Positions 1 through 11,229 of a stretch of DNA of 64,000 nucleotides are shown piece after piece; the stretch's first letter is position 1, and each line of letters opens with the position of its first letter. The DNA is taken from the NCBI RefSeq assembly GCF_000003815.2, contig NC_049979.1, positions 20,598,759 to 20,662,758 of the forward strand. The letters run 5' to 3'. The DNA comes from Branchiostoma floridae. Lineage: Eukaryota > Chordata > Leptocardii > Amphioxiformes > Branchiostomatidae. Below the pieces are notes generated by a model. That model made no database searches. It worked only from the letters and a program-made list of their open reading frames with translations, and was not told the DNA's origin. The translations under genes and the position numbers were made by a program.

Positions 1-1930
1 AGTCGAATGCTCCACAAAACAGATTTCTTTGTTGCGAAATGGGCCATTGTTTTAAGTATCGTCCATTCACACCATTTAAGAATCGAAAAAGCACTTGTAC
101 TGATCAAACTCATACTTATACCATTGAAAGAAGATCAGACAAAGACAAGTTCCTAAAATAGAAAGGCCGACATTTGCTTGGGTGCAAATACAACATATTT
201 CAGCCATACCCATTCCCACGCAACGTTGAACTGTTCCAAGTCACCCCTGCGCAAAAATAGAACATTTTAACTAAGTTATCCTCAAAAGAGAACTAATATT
301 GTGAATTGATTCCAGGTCAAAACAGAGCTTGCCCAATATACCCCGGGCCCATGTGGAAGAATATAATCTTCCACAGGAGCGCCTATGCATAACTAGTTGG
401 TTATTAGAATCGCAGCAGCTCCTATTTTTCCGAAAGTGAAAAAAAACACCGTATCTTCCATTCATGACGCCATTCAACAATTTCCACAACGATAACTAGG
501 TCTAAGTACCGTTATAATCTCGTGATGTGGGTATATTTATTATTGTGGTGAACTTTTTTTTAATCAAGCAGGTGCAGGTACTGTGTAGTTGTTTTTTTCA
601 AGCTGAAAACTTAAATCTTCTTCTTGTTTTGTATGAGCCATTACATAAACGGAGACGTCTCGAATTTTAAAAGAATTTCACCACCCTAGCTGTCGCTTCA
701 TTTCTTTTCTGAAAAATCCCAGGACCAACACGTTAACTTGATTTGGCTTTATCTATATATTTCATTTTCCTTCGAATTCTTTGTTAAGTATATACCTCTG
801 CATACCACTGTTAAATTGTTTTGCTTTGTATGCAATCAGCCATCGGACGTAATCTTGTCTTAGTGTTATAATTTCCTGCTCGTAGCGTGCGAGACCCGGA
901 GGATAGGAGTTTCTACCTAGTTCGAGGGTTTCTTTTCGGAGGTCAGTGGTGGTACTCTGGTACTGAGAGTGTTTTATTGGGCTCAAACTCTGGCAGTTTA
1001 AAGTTACTTACAATTTGAATGTACAAAGTTTACGTCAAAAAACAACAACAACAACACTAGAAGTACCTACATTTGCTCGGGGATAAATACATGCATTCTC
1101 GCCACTGTCAAACTTTAATTACGTATCAAAACTAAACGCAAACTGTCCAATTTTCCCGCGTTTTCCGCCAAGTAAAATTTTGTCGATTGTCTCAACTAAC
1201 CCTACCAAAGTCAAATCTGCCGAACATGATTGATAGTGCCATGCGGAATGTTGATGAATTCATCGACAAAGACTTATATTCTAACGTTCAATGCACGTGC
1301 ACCGCCCGCTACCGCTCAAATGACCCTGTCTGAACTCCAAATCCTCGCAAACTACAATTTTAAATCGGGCAAAGGGTGACACGTGGTCTCTGTAAGGCTG
1401 TAATATGCATCTGTTTGTGTATATACGGGATTGCAAGGAACCGCTTATAAATATTAACTAGCATTCGCCTTCCTCGTCGCTGATTGGCTGGCTTCATAAA
1501 GCAATTACCTCTCGCTATCCCCAGACCGCTGGCACCTGGTACGTGTGGGCTCTGGGGTCACTGGGGTTCACGGGAGAAGACCGAAGGAAAAACAATTTCC
1601 CCTCAGAAAAGTGCAGAAATCAATAATTTGAAATTGGTTTATGCCAAAAACTTTACTTGGATCATTTTACCAACTATCTAATGCCCATCTACACCATATT
1701 AAAGGTCATTCCATTGTAATTTAAGGGTACAGGGGGCCAACATACACCGTTTTGGTCAAAACATGACCTTTAAACCTCATAAAATCATTTTAGAGGCAGA
1801 TATGAAAAAAATGAGAAAACAACACCTGTGTATTGACCCACTCTACCCTTCTGCCACATTTCAGATCATTAGGTGCAGGCACGACGGAGATGATTCGATT
1901 TGAAGATTTGACAGGAGAAAGAAACATTAC
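1..1930. other. Gene-poor left flank
   Basis: AT-rich sequence with no recognisable conserved protein. A short reverse-strand open frame at 762-986 is listed separately. A motif ATATTTCAGCCATACC at 195-210 matches one arm of the inverted repeat at 1940-1976. The stretches ACATTTGCT...AATACA near 169-195 and 1071-1092 are weakly related to each other. A TATAAATA at about 1446 and an inverted CCAAT box (GATTGG) at about 1482 are seen, but with no gene downstream I do not call a promoter. Confidence 0.4.
762..986 (-). CDS. Unassigned short open frame, possible terminal exon
   Basis: An open frame of about 74 codons on the minus strand ends in TGA at its low-coordinate end. Its composition looks protein-like rather than low-complexity: charged residues, a YPPGLARYEQE stretch, then RQDYVRWLIAYKAKQF, which would suit an amphipathic helix. 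It has no ATG at its upstream edge, so if real it would be the last exon of a spliced gene. The possible acceptor (CTGCCAG or CCAGAG) lacks a good pyrimidine tract. I do not recognise the family. It may equally be chance or a decayed mobile-element fragment. Confidence 0.15.
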   Translation of the reverse strand: MSPIKHSQYQSTTTDLRKETLELGRNSYPPGLARYEQEIITLRQDYVRWLIAYKAKQFNSGMQRYILNKEFEGK

Positions 1931-1939
1931 GAATACAAT

Positions 1940-1976
1940 ATATTTCACCATACCATATATGGTATGGCTGAAATAT
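1940..1976. repeat. Near-perfect inverted repeat with a 20 bp palindrome core
   Basis: The core CCATACCATATATGGTATGG (1948-1967) is a perfect 20 bp palindrome. It is extended by ATATTTCA on the left and TGAAATAT on the right, with one unpaired C. The right-arm sequence is also found at 195-210. It may be fused ends of a short inverted-repeat element or a cruciform-forming site; no function can be assigned. Confidence 0.6.
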
Positions 1977-1984
1977 GAATATGC

Positions 1985-2440
1985 TTGATTTTTATTTTTT
2001 TATTTTATTGAAATTGCAAACAATACAATACACGTGGGACACAGGCAGCGATATGCTGGTGTCGTGGCCCACACATGAATACATAAATACATATGTCATA
2101 TCAATAAGTACAATTATTAAAATACAATCATTGCATACAATTTAAAATTACAATACAGTCTATAACTCTGGGTATCAATCAGTCAGTCCAGTTTGCCAGT
2201 CTTCATTCAAACACACTGAGACTACCAGCTTGCTTTATTGCCTGGGGCAGATCGTTCCAGAGGCAGGAAGCGTGCGGAATGAAGCTTGACTGGTATGTCT
2301 GGGTCCTGCAGCGTGGTATGTGGAGATGGGTAGAGTTGCGAAGCCGTAGGCGTGTCATTAAGTACTGGCACCGTTTAGTAAACTTTCATGAGGACTCCCT
2401 GCTTCGCTACGCATACAACATTGTATTTACTGGTGACTAG
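1985..2440 (-). mobile_element. 3' end of a non-LTR retrotransposon (reverse strand)
   Basis: Read on the minus strand, 2352-2203 is an open frame that includes RTQTYQSSF and then LWNDLPQAIKQAGSLSVFE before a TGA at 2203-2205. This is the usual carboxy end of reverse transcriptases of CR1/Jockey-type non-LTR elements (the W-N-x-L-P motif). About 200 bp of non-coding sequence follows, ending in an A-rich tail with AATAAA at about 2000. The upstream reverse-transcriptase core is missing, so this is a 5'-truncated dead copy. The upstream limit near 2440 is approximate. Confidence 0.7.
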
Positions 2441-2847
2441 GGGTGGGTACCGATACAGTATACCGGTACAAAACCGTTTTTTTCTTCTTATTGGACCGGA
2501 AAAAAATCGGTGGACCGAATGTTTGACCTATTAGAAAACAAAATAGGTTATTTGATCAGGCATTCAAACGTCTCAGTCGAAGAAAATAACAGGAGGGAAG
2601 TAGAGTAAAGTTTATGTCATTTCTACCAAGGTTTACCGTCAATCGCACAGTGGCTGTTAGCCTTGTAGGATTTTAGAACGCTAGTGTGAATTGCATACTC
2701 CACCAAACATTTTTCTTTGTAGTGAGTTGTTGTGAGTACATTCAAGTCACAAGTTTTCAAATACTGAATCAGGTCCGGGTTTAGGTCCGGACCTGGACCT
2801 GATCCTCTGGACCTGAACCGGACATGGACATGAATGTTCTGTATAAT

Positions 2848-3240
2848 TAGTATTCCATTGTGCAAGTCATCACTGAGGCTATCTACATACCAAAAATCAT
2901 GACGATACGTCAACACGTTCTCAAGTTATTCTCCTCCAAAGTTTAAAAGGAAACCGACGCCTGCAGTTCAAAGAAAGCCGCTAGGGGGCCCAAACTCACA
3001 ATAATCACTCTGTTTCCAAGGGCTATATACCACTCAAAAATGACGGCCACAGCATGTCCAGAACATGAGATATCAAAAATGGAAGTTCCACTGCAGTACA
3101 TTAGCAAGCCGCTAGGGTCCCATTAGCGAACTTGACCCTCGTTTTCCCGACCCCTACCAAATATCATCAGGATCCATCCAAGGCTTCTCGAGTTATATTG
3201 TTAGCAGGCGGACGGACGGAAGGACGCACAAGCCTAAAAG
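2848..3240 (+). repeat. Dispersed repeat family A, copy 1
   Basis: This stretch aligns collinearly with 14863-15240 over about 390 bp. Shared blocks, in order, include GTCATCACT, CTATCTACATACC, CACGTTCTCAAGTTAT, GCCTGCAGTTC, AGCCGCTAGGGGG, AAGGGCTAT, CCACAGCATGTCCAGAACA, GCAGTAC, CGAACTTGACC and TCTCGAGTTAT. A reverse-strand copy lies at 61090-61400. No coding capacity or transposase motif is visible. It is an interspersed repeat, probably a non-autonomous element of unknown class. Confidence 0.75.
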
Positions 3241-3284
3241 ATAACCGTAGCCATTCTGGCGAAGGTAATTGAATTAACATGAAC

Positions 3285-3590
3285 AATTCTTCATTTGATT
3301 TTTGCACCAGGTAGATGACGTCATCAAATCTTTATTGCCCTATAATATTTCTATGAAACTATATTTTTGATGTGCATAAAGCTACCAATGTACTCTTAGA
3401 ATTAAAAAAGATTGGGCCAATATAACGTCGTCCATATTTTGCAAACAAATCAAACCTATGATTCTTTCATGCCCTGCTGTCAATACCCATCGCAACTACA
3501 CTGCTTTCCTAACTTATTAATGAGAAAACATTGGAAAGTCATAAAGCCAAGTTAGGCAGGGAAGAGACCTTAAGCTGGGAAGGAATTATA
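3285..3590 (+). repeat. Dispersed repeat family B, partial copy
   Basis: The block GATGACGTCATCA, then TTTATTG, ATTTCTATGA, TTTTTGATGTGCATAA and AAAGCTAC, and finally TTATTAATGAGAAAACA with TGGAAAGTCA, is collinear with 11455-11720. Only one of the two inverted arms seen in that copy is recognisable here. No coding sequence is present. Confidence 0.55.
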
Positions 3591-3805
3591 CAAAATTTTC
3601 AGTATTTTGCGTTCATAACATTAGAGCTGACGAGAAACACACAACGTCATGCTCATGTGTTCAATCGAGGGAGATCAATAGCATATGCTTAGGCTAATTA
3701 GTCGATCATTTGTTGCCAATACACATCCAATATCATTATATGTTATAAAGGTGTGAAGTGAACGAGGTGCTAATCAGACCCCCCATGTAGTTAATCGTTT
3801 TATGG

Positions 3806-3983
3806 TTCGGTTGCTGTTTTAAGAACTCGGTTGCTGTTTTAAAATTCGATTGCTGTTTAAAGAACTCGGTTGTTGTCTAAAGAACTCGATTGCTATTTAA
3901 AACTTCGATTGCTGTTTCAAGAACTCGGTTGCTGTTTAAAACCTCGGCTGCGATGTGCAGGACTCGGTTGCGATGTAGCGACT
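3806..3983. repeat. Minisatellite, about 20 bp unit, 9-10 copies
   Basis: Imperfect head-to-tail copies of a unit like TCGGTTGCTGTTTTAAGAAC run from 3806 to about 3983. Units are 19-20 bp and degenerate towards the right end (TCGGCTGCGATGTGCAGGAC). The open frame this creates on the minus strand, with repeated VLNSNRVL-like peptides, is a by-product of the repeat and not a gene. Confidence 0.8.
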
Positions 3984-4535
3984 CAATTCGACTGTGATGT
4001 TGCAACGGTTGCGACTTAGCGATCGCCTGCGATGTCAGGTAAGTATACTGTTTCTCGGCGTTAACGACAATCGTGTTTTCGAACCGCCAAAACGCGACCG
4101 AAATCCGAACGAAAACACGACATAGACATCGGCACCCTCTATTATACAGCCGAGTTCTCGATCTTAAAAAAGCAGTCGTCCGGCCGTCAACTTTACTAAA
4201 GCCCAACAATCACCAAAATATTTTATGTTGAGCTTATCAAAATAAATTTTCATGATCAATTCTCCTTGTGCTAGGCTGAAGACACCTGAATTTTACTCAA
4301 GTATACTGTTAAATTGAATTTACTAGTCTATTACCGTAAGTAGAAATATCGTGGTGACACACTAGAACGATGTCTCAAGAAACCGTGATATCACAATTTT
4401 TTTAACCTTAGCGTGTTACAAAAGTATAAGTATAAAGGCCATCGACCTAACTTTCGATATATTCAATATACAACATGCATTAGTTTAAAATACACAATAA
4501 CGTACCGCTATCAGGCACCACACCTATGTATCAAA

Positions 4536-4706
4536 TGTAATCTTCAGACATAACCTTGAATGTCATAGCTATTCATGTAGATTATTGGTTGTATACTGTT
4601 GTAGATAGTTTGTAGTTGTTAATAATGTTACTTGCCATACTTTGTACCTGATGCAATCGTTTTGCAATAAATTTGACTTGACTTGTAATCTTCAGACATA
4701 ACCTTG
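4536..4706 (+). mobile_element. Short non-LTR 3' tail insertion with target-site duplication
   Basis: The 23 bp at 4536-4558 (TGTAATCTTCAGACATAACC and three more bases) is repeated exactly at 4684-4706. The similarity extends a further dozen bases (TCATAGCTATT). Between the copies lies an insert ending in GCAATAAATTTGACTTGACT, an AATAAA-bearing end typical of retrotransposon 3' tails. This fits a heavily 5'-truncated, target-primed insertion of about 110 bp. Confidence 0.65.
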
Positions 4707-4984
4707 TCATAGCTATTTATAGAAAAAATGGTCAAGCGATAACAAAAGGCTAGAGACAGTTGTGGCAGAAGATGTGATGTTTATTAACCTTTATTAACAT
4801 TGGTCAACAGACAGTAACAGATTTTTAAAAGGTTCAGAAATGTTATGAATGCAAGCATATACAGACGGTTTCTCGGTTCAACATGTACTTTATTCTTCAA
4901 TATAGAGGCTATAACATTCCTGACACAACATCGATTTTGGTGTTTACGCCTCTTATTCTCACTCAGCGCTTATGTTTATGCTCA

Positions 4985-6545
4985 CAGAACTGTTTATGCA
5001 GAGAAAAGAATATAAATAAATATTCTTTATTGCAAATTCATGCCCGAGGGCTAATTGCATACAGAGTAAAGTAGTAGTGGTATACATAAACATACTTAAC
5101 AAAGAAGGGAAATGATAATCATAGATAAATCAAAAGGGAATGACCTCTTTTCCGTATGCAGTGGAAGATGAATTGTCCAACATTTTCATATATAAAGGGG
5201 TTGGACGACTTAAGCAAGAAGATGGATTTTTGTTGGTCGGTAAGATTATAAAAGCTTGGGAAATTTTTGTAGATTTTAAGGAAAAGTTTGTTTCTTCGGA
5301 ACTGTAATGTGAACATTGACAAATGAAATGCATTTCATCTTCCACTGCTTTCTATGAACAGTATTTACATGTTCTCTCGTCAACGGACAGTTTTTTTGTA
5401 CCTGCCCCTCTCTATTTCTAATGAATGAGCACTTATCCTCATTTTACATAAAGCGGATCTTAGCTCAAAATCTGAGTGGTATAGGTAACTCTCCATACTG
5501 TACTCAGATTTAAGTTTCTTATACAGTCTTAACTTACCAGCGTTAACAGATAATTGGTGAAGAGATCTTTGAGTATACATGTCTGTTAGCCTTTTCCTTA
5601 GCGATACACAAACATGCTTGCTATCAACATTTACATTGTTACTGTGCCAGATGAATGAATTGCCGCTACTATCTAGAATTTCTTTAACGTGATACAACCA
5701 GTTTTTCTTGTTACTATTCATCATATCATTTTGTTGGGACAATAGAATGTCTACTTGTAAAGGATGTGTACATGTCTCCAGTTGTCTTAGCCGCAACCAA
5801 TATTTAACTATCCTAACTGAAACATCAACATCTAATGGAAATCTTCCGAGTTCAGCTTTACATGCCAAGTTGCTGGCGTTTCTATGAACTCCTAGAATAC
5901 TTTTGCAAAAACGGTTGTGAAGCACTTCAACTGGAGAATTATCCTGCAAGTGGTCTTTACCCCAAATTTCGCTACCATATAGCATGATAGGCTTGATACA
6001 TGTATTAAAATTTTTTAATAAATTCTTTATAGAGATCGGAGAGCGAATGAGGGATTTTATACTGAAGACAGCTTTACGTGCTTTGAGAGTAAGTTCTTTT
6101 TTGGCTAAGGAAAAGTTGCCCGAAGCGGATAAGAGCAGACCTAGGTAACAATATGATGTGGTGGTTTCTATTTGCTTTGAATCGAACAGGAAATTCTCGT
6201 TTTTGAATTTGCGTCCTGCTTTGTTAAAAACCATAACCTTAGTTTTCTTTAAATTTACGTCTAGTTGCCACCTAGAGCAAAAAGTACTTAGTCTGTCTAA
6301 TGCTAATTGTAACCCTTTGTCTGTCTCAGAGAAAATGACAACGTCGTCTGCATAAAGTAGGCAAGATACAAGTAAGTTGTGAAGAGCGGGTGGGGAACAT
6401 TCTGGGGTGTCTAATTCCTTAACTAAGTCGTTGATGAATAAATTAAAAAGTGTGGGGCTGAGATTGCAGCCCTGCTTTACACCTCTATCAGTTATGAAAG
6501 GTGGTGTTAGACCTGAGGATGTTTGCATTAACGCATTAGTTCATG
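4985..6545 (-). mobile_element. 5'-truncated non-LTR retrotransposon
   Basis: On the minus strand the element starts inside the reverse-transcriptase domain near 6540 and runs to a 3' end near 4990 with AATAAAGAATATTTATTTA. It belongs to the same broad group as the longer element at 45345-49190, sharing the GV(K/R)[14 protein letters not shown] and LLYADD cores, but the two differ at many residues and are separate subfamilies. 5' truncation is usual for this transposon class. Confidence 0.85.
5119..6528 (-). pseudogene. Reverse transcriptase fragment (ORF2 carboxy half)
   Basis: The frame starts at reverse-transcriptase motif B ([18 protein letters not shown]). It continues through the catalytic YADD (LLYADDVVIFSE), the NLKKTKVMVF motif and the thumb region (MLYGSEIWG) to a stop at 5380. 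The carboxy end (EDEMHFICQCSHY, then IFHCIRKR) lies in other frames at 5119-5345, so at least one frameshift lies near 5350-5380. The endonuclease domain and RT motifs 1-A are absent. The copy cannot be active. Confidence 0.85.
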
Positions 6546-7229
6546 ATGATAAGAGACTTGCTAATTCAAATTTGTCACTTCAAAGCATCATATCATTTAA
6601 GTGAATACGGTGGCCGATATTGAGATCCATTTCTATTTCAGCATTAAAGATACAATGGCCAGAATGACTTTGACTTTTGACTAGTTATATAGCTTATATG
6701 ATTTGGTTTTTCACAAATTGAGACATGTATTGGAAGTATACCGTAGCTGGAATGTCTCTGGAGGCATAGAATGCACAAAAACATGTCATATAAGTTGTCC
6801 TTTAGCGACTCAAACGTACACACTCGATATCTTTCTAGATACGCTTTCAGATAGTTTTCGGCAGTCACACATAACATCTGTAAAAACAAATATCACTCCA
6901 AAACTGAGGCTGAATTTTTTCACATACGCAGCAAGAAGTTTCTACAAGTCAGTCACGCCTTTTCAGTCACCCATGATGATGGAGCTTCAGCTGGAAAAAA
7001 TCCGTCCCTGAAGAGAACTGATTAAAAGATCCTTGTTCGGATGCATAAGTACGACGACTTTAAAGTTTTGGGGGTTGATTGCATTCTTCACATAGTGCAG
7101 ACACCACGAGAATATGTCGCGTCAACAAATGTGCAATTTTTGTCTCAAACAAACACAGAAATCAGCTCTCAAACACATATTAAAATATACTTTCCCAAAG
7201 ACAAACTATTCTTTGATACAACTATTCTT

Positions 7230-8600
7230 TGTAGACACACAATACTAAGATTAACTCTCACCCACAGAACAAAAAGTTTTCTCACTTCGGGAGGCTTTCC
7301 CTGCCAACCAGGCTGTAGGAGTGAGCGATTTTTTTGTCTGAGTGAGAGAAATTTTGTCGATGTGAGAGCGCTTTCGGAGAAGTAGAAGAACAACTTCCTT
7401 GAGCTTTTTGTACTTCAAAAGGGCAATGAATAGTGTCATTTTCTTCAGTTCGTAATGATAAACCTTTCTAGCAGTGGCATTCTGTTATATTATATAAAAG
7501 TTTTCTCACTTCAGGAGGCTTTCCCTACTAACCCGGGAGTAGGAGTGAGGGATTTTTGGTCTGGGTGAGAGAGCAATTTTGTCGATGTGAGAGCGCTTTC
7601 GGAGTAGTAGAAGAACAACTTCATTGAGGTTTATTTAATTCAAACGCAAAATGATCACTGGCATTTTATTTAGTTTACAACGATATACATCATACAATAA
7701 TGATCGCTTATACCAAACAAAAAAAACGAAAGATATTGTCTTGACAATCTATATTATTCAGACACACAACGCTGAAATTCTCTCTCACCCACAGAACAAA
7801 AAGTTCTCTTCACTTCGGGAAGCTTTTCCTGCCATCCCGACTGTAGGAGTGAGCGTTTTTTTTTCTGGGTGAGAGAGAAATTTTGTCGATGTGTACGTGT
7901 GAGCGCTTTCGGTGTAGTATAAGAATAGCTTCCTTGAGTTTTGTTTACTTAAAAATGGCAATGTACACTTACATTTTGTTCAGTTTGCAACGATATACAT
8001 CATACAATAATAATCACTTATACCAAATACATTCTGATAATCAATATTTTTCCGACACACAACGCCGAAATTCTCTCTCACACACAGAACAAAAAGTTCT
8101 CTCACTTCGGGAGACTTTCCCTGCCAACCCGGCTGTAGGAGTGAGGGATTTTTTTTTGGTTTGGGTGACAGAGAAATTTGATCGATGCGAGAGCGCATTT
8201 CGGAGTAGTGGAAGAACAACTTTCTCAGGTTTTCTTCACTTAAAACGGGCAATGAAAAAGTCATTTTCTTCAGCTTGCATCGATAAACCTTTTAACAATG
8301 ACATTCTGTTATATTATAGACATTGTCTCAAAAATCATAATATTCCGACACACAACGCTGAAATTCTCTCTCACCCACAGAACAAAAAGTTCTCTCACTT
8401 CGGGAGGCCAGCTACCAACCCGGCTGTAGGAGTGAGCGTTTCTTTTTTTGGATGAGAGAGAAATTTTGTCGATGCGAGCGTGCTTTCGGAGTAGTGGAAG
8501 AACAACTTCATTGAGGTTTATTTACTTCAAACGCAAAATGATCACTGACATTTTGTTCAGTTTGCAACTATATACGTCATACAATAATAATCATTTATAC
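7230..8600 (+). repeat. Tandem array, about 295 bp unit, five copies
   Basis: The landmark AAAGTTCTCTCACTTCGGGAG or a close variant recurs at about 7271, 7496, 7798, 8090 and 8388, a spacing of 225, 302, 292 and 298 bp. The second unit is shortened. Each full unit carries CACACAACGCTGAAATTC, then an inverted pair TTCTCTCTCACCCACAGAA / TTCTGGGTGAGAGAGAA about 65 bp apart, then TTTTGTCGATG, GAGCGCTTTCGGAG and AGAAGAACAACTTC, and an AT-rich spacer with CGATATACATCATACAATAA. Long apparent open frames here are repeat artefacts. Confidence 0.85.
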
Positions 8601-8604
8601 CAAA

Positions 8605-9240
8605 GAAATTGTCTTGACAATCAGGTGAGGAGAGTTAAGGACTCATTACCACGTCAGCAGAGAATAGCCGTAGTCAACGCCTTGATAATTCCACATATAG
8701 ACTACTGCTGCTCCGTTTGGGGAAACAAACCACAGAAGAACATAAGAAGACTACAGGTGGTTCAGAACAGGGCCGCAAGACTTGCTCTTGGTTGTGATCG
8801 TTACACACATGTGGACTTTATGCTGAAGATCTTAGACTGGCTGACGGTAAGGGACAGAATTCAACAGAAAAGCCTTGCCACTTTCGAAAGAATAATGCTC
8901 ACCAAACAACCAAAAGCTCTGCACGGCAAAATCACCTTTCAGTCTGAGATTCACAACTACCAAACACGCTCAACCAGAATGAACACGATCAGAATACCGA
9001 AACCAAAGTCCAACTCTCAGAAAAGGCGCTTTCTGTACAGGATGTCCCAGTTGTGGAACAGCACCGGCAAGTATTGGACAGTAATCACTGACAAAAAGAA
9101 TACAGTTCTCCTTCTAACATCACAAATCCCACACATAATAGAAAAGGTGGGATCTTTCGTCTTCCACTGTCTTCGAAAAAGGAGTCGAACGAAATAACCC
9201 AGGATCTAGAGTTAGCTTTTACTAGTTTTAGACTAGAGTA
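8605..9240 (+). mobile_element. Non-LTR retrotransposon fragment next to the tandem array
   Basis: Open frame 8620-9197 encodes the carboxy part of a non-LTR reverse transcriptase: SLPRQQRIAVVNALIIPHID, YCCSVWGN, NRAARLALGCDRYTHVDFM, then an SQLWNSTG tail and VFHCLRKR just before the stop. The polymerase core (YADD) is missing. The fragment begins within or right after the last unit of the 295 bp array. The final VFHCLRKR resembles the ends of the two other non-LTR copies in the window. Confidence 0.7.
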
Positions 9241-11229
9241 GACAACTGTGATATTGTATTTTACACTCTTTGAATCTTGTGCGCTCCCACTGCACTCGCG
9301 TCACGCTTGCGTCGCTTCGGGGTTCATTCACTGTGTTACTGTTGTGTTATTTTCGCCGATTTTCTGTTGCGCTCCCACTGACATGCGTCACTGTTGCGTT
9401 TCTAGACTAAATTGACAGGTTATCGGAAGTCGCAGCGTTGTCAATGTATGAAAAATCACTGTAAAATGATGAAAATGCCTCAAAATGAGATTTATAATGA
9501 AATAATTTCCCTTGTGATGATGCTTATGCTTATGAATGTTACTTATGTTATATGATAACCTTGAAAGACTTTTACAGTAAAAGAAGTAACCCAAATGAAT
9601 GGACACGAACCATATACACTGTCACAACTTTTCACTTTCTATACCACTGCATACGTGAAGGCTATGCATTACAAGTTGCAAATGGCTTTGATGAGTTACA
9701 ATGCAGTTGTATCAATCCTTCAAATAGCCCGGGACAGTTATAGCTGGGTATCAAAACTGGGCTGTGACAGCAGTTAGCTGTGAAAGGCAACAATGCAATG
9801 CAACATTAGCAACAGTACAGTAAAGCCATACCAAATCTATTTGTTGCTACTCAGATGTTTTTATAGAAAAAATTGGTCCGACGGGTCGAAAAAAAAAAGA
9901 AAACTATTTTTGTTTTGTTTTTCAAAAGGTCTGAAGATATACGGCTTGAATAACACACAAAAAACATGTTTTATACAATGAATCCCTTCCTTTGATTTGT
10001 TACTAATGTTGTTTTTAGACAGAAATTATTTGTCTGAATGGCCATATTTACAGGTTTGTGAACAAAACCCGTATCATTTTTTCTCAGGACTTTTTTTCTT
10101 TGAAAATGAAAAAAAAAATGGGCAGGGAAATCCAAGAAGCAACAAATAAAATTGGTGTGGCCCAAAGAATAGCCCAGAGCAATATGGAACATTTCTGACA
10201 AAATGGAGTAATCTAGGAATGTTACGTGATACTTCATAATTTATCAGCAACAGAAACAAGATAATGTTATGTACATAAATATAAATCGTATCAAACCTTG
10301 AGCCAGCAACCATACTTTCATAACAGCAATATACATATATGTGTACGTATGATAATAGCATTTGAAAACAAAGTAAAATCAAACAATTGGCAACAAATAT
10401 TTGCATAAAAATACATGTTTAAATGATTATCAGTCACACTAAATCACCATATAAGTCTAAGTGTAATAATTAATGTTCAGTTATCTCTTTTTTTCTCTCT
10501 TAACCATTAAAACACCATTCTATGAAGACCCCTTGCTACTCGGACTGCCATTACAAAAAAAAAGTGTCTTGATAAATACAAAATGTAAATCAATCTTTCT
10601 TTTCCAGCTTAACAAAAGCAAAATACCTTGAAATAATTTGACGCGTAGCTGCCAGAGAATAAATATTGATATACATAAATGTACATCATAAGGCATATCA
10701 TCAACCTTAACCATGCCGAATCCATACAGAAATATATCTGCTTTCTAGTGGCTTTATATAATATGTACATCAGCTTGCCATAAGTAGTACATGTTCATAG
10801 AGTATTTGCTAAAGAAGGGGGAGGGGAGGGGGGTACATGATACAAAAGTCATGGTGTAACATTCCAGAGATAAAATCAAGAATACATGTATATTGAAGTG
10901 TCAGGAGTGTTGTTAGAAGTGATATATCATGGCAATGCCAATAAAATACTAGCATTATAACACTGAACGATTGTTTGTTGCTTAGCAGTGTTTTAAGAGC
11001 ACTTCTAATGTAAGATATGTGTCACATTTTACTCATTCTGACCTGAGATATAACAATACATCACTGCATACAATGATTAGCATGCTTCAGCATATTTGTA
11101 CATAGTCATTGACATAATTATCAATCTCTGATGCGACTTGAAACAATACCTAGTGGATCGCTGAGTGTTGTATTACTTTGTATCACAAATTGAAAATGTT
11201 ATGAACACTGAGTTTGACTTTCATATGGT

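Noticed and set aside
3877-4209. 110-codon reverse frame with repeated VLNSNRVL
   Set aside because: It is generated by the 20 bp minisatellite, with no conserved part outside it.
7883-8455. 190-codon open frame in the tandem array
   Set aside because: It spans two repeat units and has no counterpart motif. It is a by-product of the repeat sequence.
10817-10833. G-rich tract that might form a quadruplex
   Set aside because: Only three separated G runs are present, so a stable four-stranded fold is doubtful, and there is no gene context.
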